The notes beneath the pieces are model-generated. The model did not search any database and was not told the DNA's origin. It saw only the letters and a program-made list of their open reading frames with translations. The position numbers and the translations under genes were made by a program. Positions 16,827 through 20,530 of a stretch of DNA of 20,530 nt are shown one piece after another (positions within the stretch are counted from its first letter, which is position 1; each line of letters starts with the position of its first letter). Source of the stretch: Verrucomicrobiota bacterium (GTDB lineage Bacteria; Verrucomicrobiota; Verrucomicrobiia; Verrucomicrobiales; Verrucomicrobiaceae). The stretch is taken from positions 1 through 20,530 of the forward strand of contig VFKY01000203.1 of NCBI GenBank assembly GCA_009885275.1. Direction: 5' to 3'.

Positions 16827-17861
16827 TTAAGACTCAGTCGTACTTACCTTGCGAAGAAACTCGATCTCACTGAGCACTCGTCCACAACCTTCCGCTACCG
16901 CACTTAAAGGATCATCAGCCACATGAACTGGCAATCCCGTCTCCTCTTGAAGAAGTTTATCGAAACCTCTTAACAGTGCCCCACCACCCGCAAGCATAAT
17001 GCCGCGATCTACTAAATCAGCGGAAAGCTCTGGCGGGCAACGCTCCAATGTTGTGCGCACAGCATCAATAATAGTATTGAGAGGCTCAAGCATAGCTTCA
17101 CGAACTTCCTGACTCGTAATGGTAATGGTTTTAGGTAAGCCCGCTACCATGTCACGACCTTTGACCTCCATAGTCGTTTCTTTACCCATAGGATAAGCAG
17201 AACCTATTCGAAGTTTGATTTCTTCAGATGTGCGCTCACCAATCATTAGGTTATAGGCACGCTTCATGTAATTGATGATGGCTTCATCAAGCTCATCACC
17301 CGCAACCCGCACACTGCGACTATATACAATTCCACTAAGAGAAATAATTGCCACTTCCGTAGTTCCTCCTCCAATATCTACAATCATGTTACCCGCAGCT
17401 TCTTGCACCGGAAGCCCGACTCCAATCGCCGCCGCCATGGGTTCTTCGATCAAGTATACTTCACGAGCGCCCGCCTGCTCCGCGCTTTCACGAACGGCTC
17501 GTTTTTCAACCTCTGTGATACCAGAGGGCACAGCAATCACGACGCGAGGACGCACAAATGAACGGCGCTTGTGCACTTTTTGAATGAAGTGTCGCAACAT
17601 GGCCTCTGTAATTTTAAAATCCGCGATGACGCCATCTTTGAGCGGTCTAATGGCGGAAATATTCCCTGGGGTCCGCCCGAGCATTCGCTTGGCATCATCT
17701 CCAACAGCAACCACAATGTTCGTGCCAGTTTTAACAGCAACCACCGAAGGTTCACGGAGCACGATGCCCTGATCTTTGCTGAAAACAAGTGTGTTTGCCG
17801 TGCCTAGATCTATACCAATATCACTGTTAGCAAATCCGAAAAGGCGTCCAAAAAAAGACAT
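16827..17861 (-). CDS. mreB: Rod shape-determining protein MreB (actin homologue)
   Basis: The 344-residue protein has the actin/Hsp70 fold motifs in order: phosphate 1 GIDLGTANT (D18), connect 1 region with EEPMAAAIG near 139-147, phosphate 2 [10 protein letters not shown] (161-170, D162), and the adenosine motif [10 protein letters not shown] near 301. The N-terminus [10 protein letters not shown] is amphipathic and likely membrane-binding, as in many MreBs. Length is normal. MreB forms membrane-bound filaments that guide the elongasome. As first gene of the operon it is followed by mreC, mreD, mrdA and rng. Its 306-base upstream gap holds a tandem/inverted repeat and a possible -10 box (TATAAC, minus strand, 17902-17897). 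No Shine-Dalgarno sequence precedes the ATG. Confidence 0.98.
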   Translation of the reverse strand: MSFFGRLFGFANSDIGIDLGTANTLVFSKDQGIVLREPSVVAVKTGTNIVVAVGDDAKRMLGRTPGNISAIRPLKDGVIADFKITEAMLRHFIQKVHKRRSFVRPRVVIAVPSGITEVEKRAVRESAEQAGAREVYLIEEPMAAAIGVGLPVQEAAGNMIVDIGGGTTEVAIISLSGIVYSRSVRVAGDELDEAIINYMKRAYNLMIGERTSEEIKLRIGSAYPMGKETTMEVKGRDMVAGLPKTITITSQEVREAMLEPLNTIIDAVRTTLERCPPELSADLVDRGIMLAGGGALLRGFDKLLQEETGLPVHVADDPLSAVAEGCGRVLSEIEFLRKVSTTES

Positions 17862-17918
17862 GTGTAAATAAGGTAAATTGGTTTATAAAAAATTGAGTTA
17901 TAATTTCTATTTGAGAAA

Positions 17919-17962
17919 GTTACGAAGTTTGAAACCGAAGTTTGAAAACTTTGAAACGTAAC
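17919..17962. repeat. 13-base tandem units inside an inverted repeat, upstream of mreB
   Basis: CGAAGTTTGAAA occurs twice (17923-17934 and 17936-17947), a 13-base period, and a partial third unit CTTTGAAACG follows. AAGTTTGAAAACTT (17938-17951) is a short inverted repeat. The outer GTTACG (17919-17924) and CGTAAC (17957-17962) are complementary. It may be an operator or structured leader; function is inferred only from position. Confidence 0.6.
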
Positions 17963-18040
17963 CAATCAAGTAGGCCGCAAGTAACAAAAAACGTAAAAAT
18001 TTGCAGTGAAAACTTCTAGGCCAATGTTTCTTGAAGGGAA

Positions 18041-18056
18041 AGTCGTAAAAACGACT
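18041..18056. repeat. Hairpin between recF and mreB
   Basis: AGTCGT and ACGACT are perfect inverted repeats around an AAAA loop. No T tract follows, so it is not a standard intrinsic terminator on either strand. It may be a structured leader element of mreB. Confidence 0.45.
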
Positions 18057-18167
18057 CAATCCTGCATGTTAGTGCCCCCCTGAGAGTCAAATGCAAGTGG
18101 AAATCCAGTAGATTTTAGCTGCGCGCATTGGGTATTGATTTTAGTCAAAAAACACTCCTGCGCATAT

Positions 18168-19223
18168 TTAGTGGACCCCTGTATCTCTAATTTCATAAAT
18201 TTGGCTATCAAAGACCACATCTTGAGCCCAATCCATAAATGTTGTAGTAATGATTTTCTGGGTGTGCTTGGGTAAATACGACAAGAGCGCAGCCCGCCTT
18301 GATTTGTCTAATTCGCCAAAAACGTCATCCATCAGTAAAAGTGGAGTCTCTCCCCTGCCCATATGAAGAACACGTGCCTGAGCTAGCTTTAGCGCCAGGC
18401 AAAAAGTTCTCTGCTGCCCTTCTGAACAAAATGAGGCGATGCATTTATCATTAATTTTTAGTTGGAGGTCATCACGATGAATGCCACAAGCTGTAACGCG
18501 ATTTCTTGCCTCTTCATTTCTAAACTGACGCAATGCATCTGAAAGATTGTCCGCTTCATAACCACTTGCGTATGTCATGGAAGCCACCTCAGCAGCAGCA
18601 CTGAGTATGTGATGCGCTTCCATCACAGGCGCATGCAATCGATGCACAAGGTCAGCTCTACAGCGTTTAATAATCCGACCATTTTCATCCAATAAATGGG
18701 CGAAAGCGTCCACTTCACGCCAAGAAATACTGTTGTCACGCTTGAGAAGAAAATTACGACTGCGAAGCGCTCTTTCGTAATTTCTTAAAGCGGGTAGATA
18801 CTCTGGGAATAATTGCGCCGCTACAAAATCAAGATAACGCCTTCGATACTCCGGGCCACCTCGCGCAAGATTCATGTCCGCATGATCCATCCAAACAACG
18901 CAAGCCGTATTTTTAAGGTACTCACTACTTCTACTGCAAATGGAGTCATTGATCGCTAATCGACGAACGGATACACCCTGTGCAAATCGTAATTTCACAT
19001 CAGCATACATTGATTCCACTAGACAAGATTTCGCACCAAACCTTATAAAATCGGTGCGCGTCGAAGTGCGTGGCGATTGCAATCGCATCAGAGCACACAC
19101 CGCTTCAATAAGAGATGTTTTTCCTTGAGCATTTCGCCCCGTAAGAATTGTGGTCTCTGGGTGCAGCTCAAACTCTACTTTTTCAAAGCAGCGAAAGTCT
19201 TTCACCAACAGCCTGTTCAACAT
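18168..19223 (-). CDS. recF: DNA replication and repair protein RecF
   Basis: The 351-residue product has the RecF (SMC-like ABC ATPase) motifs: an N-terminal MLNRLLVKDFRCFEKVEFEL, Walker A GRNAQGKTS (29-37), the signature CSEGQQRT (266-273) and Walker B LLLMDDVFGELD (295-306). RecF loads RecA at gapped DNA together with RecO and RecR. Length is normal. It is not next to dnaA, dnaN or gyrB here; the neighbours are mreB (306 bases away, same strand) and a divergent small gene. A short divergent region (19224-19394) separates it from that gene. The ATG at 19223 has no visible Shine-Dalgarno sequence. Confidence 0.95.
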   Translation of the reverse strand: MLNRLLVKDFRCFEKVEFELHPETTILTGRNAQGKTSLIEAVCALMRLQSPRTSTRTDFIRFGAKSCLVESMYADVKLRFAQGVSVRRLAINDSICSRSSEYLKNTACVVWMDHADMNLARGGPEYRRRYLDFVAAQLFPEYLPALRNYERALRSRNFLLKRDNSISWREVDAFAHLLDENGRIIKRCRADLVHRLHAPVMEAHHILSAAAEVASMTYASGYEADNLSDALRQFRNEEARNRVTACGIHRDDLQLKINDKCIASFCSEGQQRTFCLALKLAQARVLHMGRGETPLLLMDDVFGELDKSRRAALLSYLPKHTQKIITTTFMDWAQDVVFDSQIYEIRDTGVH

Positions 19224-19394
19224 ATACTTGATGATGAAACAAGCTATGTGCTTGTCTAGTGAACACTTTCAGAAGAATATATAGATGGGCACAATTCCTG
19301 CTTTATGTTTTGTGTATTGTTTAATGTTACAATAAAGTGTCTAAAGTTAATTCGTCAAAGTCCCGTGTATTTATTAACCTAATATGTAAACGCC
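19224..19394. promoter_or_regulatory. Divergent promoter region between recF and the GYF_2-like gene
   Basis: The 171-base AT-rich gap must hold promoters for recF (minus) and for the small gene (plus). A possible plus-strand pair is ATGTTT (19305-19310) and TACAAT (19328-19333), 17 bases apart and 61 bases before the ATG. The -35 box is poor. For recF I see no good candidate. Confidence 0.25.
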
Positions 19395-19658
19395 ATGAAA
19401 AAATTGTATTATATCAGTAGGAATTTCACGGAATTTGGTGGCTTCAGTGCTTCAGAAATTCTTGATTTTAATAGCCGTAGGATACTGCGCTCCACAGACT
19501 ACGTGCGTCTTCATGATACCGATGAATGGAAGCACTTGAAGGATTGGCTGAGTGAAAATGAACAGCTTAGCACTTCTCCTCCCAAGGCAAAAGTTCCTAG
19601 CGTGAAAAAAGCAGTTGCGAAGCCGAAACCGAAAAAAATCCCGCCCATTAAAAACTAG
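19395..19658 (+). CDS. Small GYF_2-like domain protein with Lys/Pro-rich tail
   Basis: The 87-residue protein has two parts. Residues 1-56 read like a short GYF_2/DUF4339-type domain: KKLYYISRN, then GGFSASEILDFNSRRI (the usual G-P/x-hydrophobic-S/T-x-x-E/D-I/L pattern), a TDYVR turn and DEWKHLKDWL at the end. Residues about 60-87 are a basic, proline-rich tail (KAKVPSVKKAVAKPKPKKIP) that may bind nucleic acid or another partner. No signal peptide or membrane helix. GYF_2 domains are assumed to bind proline-rich peptides; their role in bacteria is not known. The gene lies 57 bases before hisS on the same strand and might share its transcript. The fold call is an inference; the ORF itself is believable because codon use fits and it sits in an otherwise empty gap. 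Confidence 0.6.
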   Translation: MKKLYYISRNFTEFGGFSASEILDFNSRRILRSTDYVRLHDTDEWKHLKDWLSENEQLSTSPPKAKVPSVKKAVAKPKPKKIPPIKN

Positions 19659-19715
19659 CCCTTTTATTATTCACTATTGATTTTCCACAGTGGGGGTGCG
19701 TGTATCCACTTCACT

Positions 19716-20530
19716 ATGGCAAGTTTTCAAACTGTAAAAGGATTCCGCGATTTCTTCCCTGAAGATTGCGCGAGAAGGAATTACATCTTTCATCAATGGA
19801 GGTCATTGGCTTCTAGATATGGGTTCGTGGAGTATGAAGGGCCATTACTTGAAAGCACTGATATCTATCGTAAAAAAAGCGGTGAGGAAATCACACAGCA
19901 ACTCTTCTGCTTTACGACTAAAGGTGAAGAAGAAGTCTCCCTTAGGCCGGAAGTAACACCAACACTGGCGCGCATGGTTGCTGCCAGGCAAAGAGATTAC
20001 ACGAAGCCTTTCAAATGGTTCCAAATTGGCCGCTGTTTCCGTTATGAACGTCCTGGTCGCGGACGTTTAAGAGAGTTTTACCAGTTCAACGTCGATATAA
20101 TGGGTGAGACTTCACCCGCTGCAGATGCAGAATTGATTGCGCTGTCGATTGATGTCGTCCGTATTTTTGGACTATCCGAGGAAGATTTCGCACTGCGGTT
20201 AAGTGATCGACAGGTCTGGCTGAGTTTTCAGAATCAATACGCATGGACCGAAGCGCAAACAACGGAGTTTCTCCAGATTATCGATAAGATTGATCGCACT
20301 CCTGAAGATGTTACTGACACAAAATTAAAAAGTCTCGGCAGCAACTTAAAATGTGTTCAGGATTTTATGTCCTCCGTTACAGAAGATCACCCTGTTTTTG
20401 CAGAGCTACGATCAAATTTAGAAGCGCGCGGCCTTTGGAAATATGTACAGATTGATCCCAGTATTGTGCGCGGCCTTGCCTATTACACAGGTGCTGTTTT
20501 TGAGGTGTTTGACCTTAAGCATAACCTCCG
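19716..20530 (+). CDS. hisS: Histidyl-tRNA synthetase (3'-truncated by window edge)
   Basis: The frame is open from ATG at 19716 to the last base, giving 271 complete codons of an expected total above 400. It begins MASFQTVKGFRDFFPED, the class II HisRS start. Other motifs: SLRPEVTPTLARMVA (about 75-89), motif 2 IGRCFRYERPGRGRLREFYQ (104-123), and the histidine-binding segment RGLAYYTGAVFEVF (252-265). The enzyme charges tRNA-His. Its signatures differ from the common bacterial form (LRPEGTA, RQFHQ, RGLDYYT), with V-T-P after LRPE, REFYQ and RGLAYYTG; this type I associate, from memory, with archaeal, eukaryotic or organellar enzymes. HisZ is a less likely alternative because the histidine-binding elements are present. 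No ribosome-binding site precedes the ATG; GGGGG lies about 20 bases upstream. Confidence 0.95.
   Translation, partial: MASFQTVKGFRDFFPEDCARRNYIFHQWRSLASRYGFVEYEGPLLESTDIYRKKSGEEITQQLFCFTTKGEEEVSLRPEVTPTLARMVAARQRDYTKPFKWFQIGRCFRYERPGRGRLREFYQFNVDIMGETSPAADAELIALSIDVVRIFGLSEEDFALRLSDRQVWLSFQNQYAWTEAQTTEFLQIIDKIDRTPEDVTDTKLKSLGSNLKCVQDFMSSVTEDHPVFAELRSNLEARGLWKYVQIDPSIVRGLAYYTGAVFEVFDLKHNL

Larger units (their letters stand above)
17862..18167. other. 306-base gap upstream of mreB
   Basis: No gene seen. It carries the promoter and leader of mreB and the downstream end of recF. A TATAAC (minus strand, 17902-17897) lies 36 bases before the mreB ATG and could be a -10 box, without a clear -35. 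A repeat block (17919-17962) is listed separately. A hairpin AGTCGT-AAAA-ACGACT is at 18041-18056, without a T tract. Similar 9-base strings, GATTTTAGC and GATTTTAGT, occur near 18111 and 18137. I see no good terminator for recF. Confidence 0.6.

Noticed and set aside
18041..18056. Intrinsic terminator for recF
   Set aside because: The stem is only 6 bp and no T tract follows on the minus strand.

Overview
The window looks like a chromosomal segment of a Verrucomicrobiota bacterium. The strongest clue is a small secreted protein of the exosortase-associated TIGR04073 type (10965-11384), a family known mainly from that phylum. A complete MoxR/Bat cluster and an mreBCD-PBP2-RNase G/E cluster with atypical Shine-Dalgarno use fit this. 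I see no phage, insertion sequence, CRISPR or RNA gene. Most of the window is core or conserved accessory chromosome, not a mobile island.

Layout. (1) 1-957: a J-domain protein with long coiled coils, possibly cut by the window edge. (2) 958-1266: a 309-base gap with short hairpins, an AGAC microrepeat and a 27-bp near-perfect direct repeat. (3) 1267-2643: an AI-2E/PerM-family membrane protein. (4) 2739-10853: a seven-gene plus-strand operon, in order MoxR AAA+ ATPase, DUF58 protein, DUF4381-like membrane protein, BatA (VWA), a BatB-BatC fusion (VWA plus TPR), BatD and BatE (TPR plus SH3-like). (5) 10965-11384: the TIGR04073 gene. (6) 11403-11503: two intrinsic terminators, one a perfect 38-bp palindrome, separating converging transcription. 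(7) 17861 down to 11518, minus strand: mreB, mreC, mreD, mrdA (PBP2) and rng. (8) 18168-19223, minus strand: recF. (9) 19395-19658, plus strand: a small GYF_2-like protein with a Lys/Pro tail. (10) 19716 to the end: the N-terminal 271 codons of hisS.

How the genes work together. MoxR, DUF58 and the Bat proteins are expected to form an envelope-associated AAA+/VWA chaperone-like system: a cytoplasmic ATPase, membrane-anchored VWA domains with intact MIDAS residues, and TPR, BatD and SH3 parts facing the envelope. The mre operon supplies the elongation machinery: MreB filaments, the MreC/MreD linkers and the PBP2 transpeptidase. It is co-transcribed with an RNase E/G, as in several other phyla; the SEDS partner RodA is not in the window. 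recF and hisS are housekeeping genes.

I did not find a clearly new multi-gene system. The most unusual points are the BatB-BatC fusion with its highly charged tail, the TIGR04073 gene next to the Bat operon, the repeats before the AI-2E gene and before mreB, the near absence of Shine-Dalgarno sequences, the small GYF_2-like gene before hisS, and the non-canonical signature motifs of HisRS. All family calls come from reading motifs and were not checked against a database.
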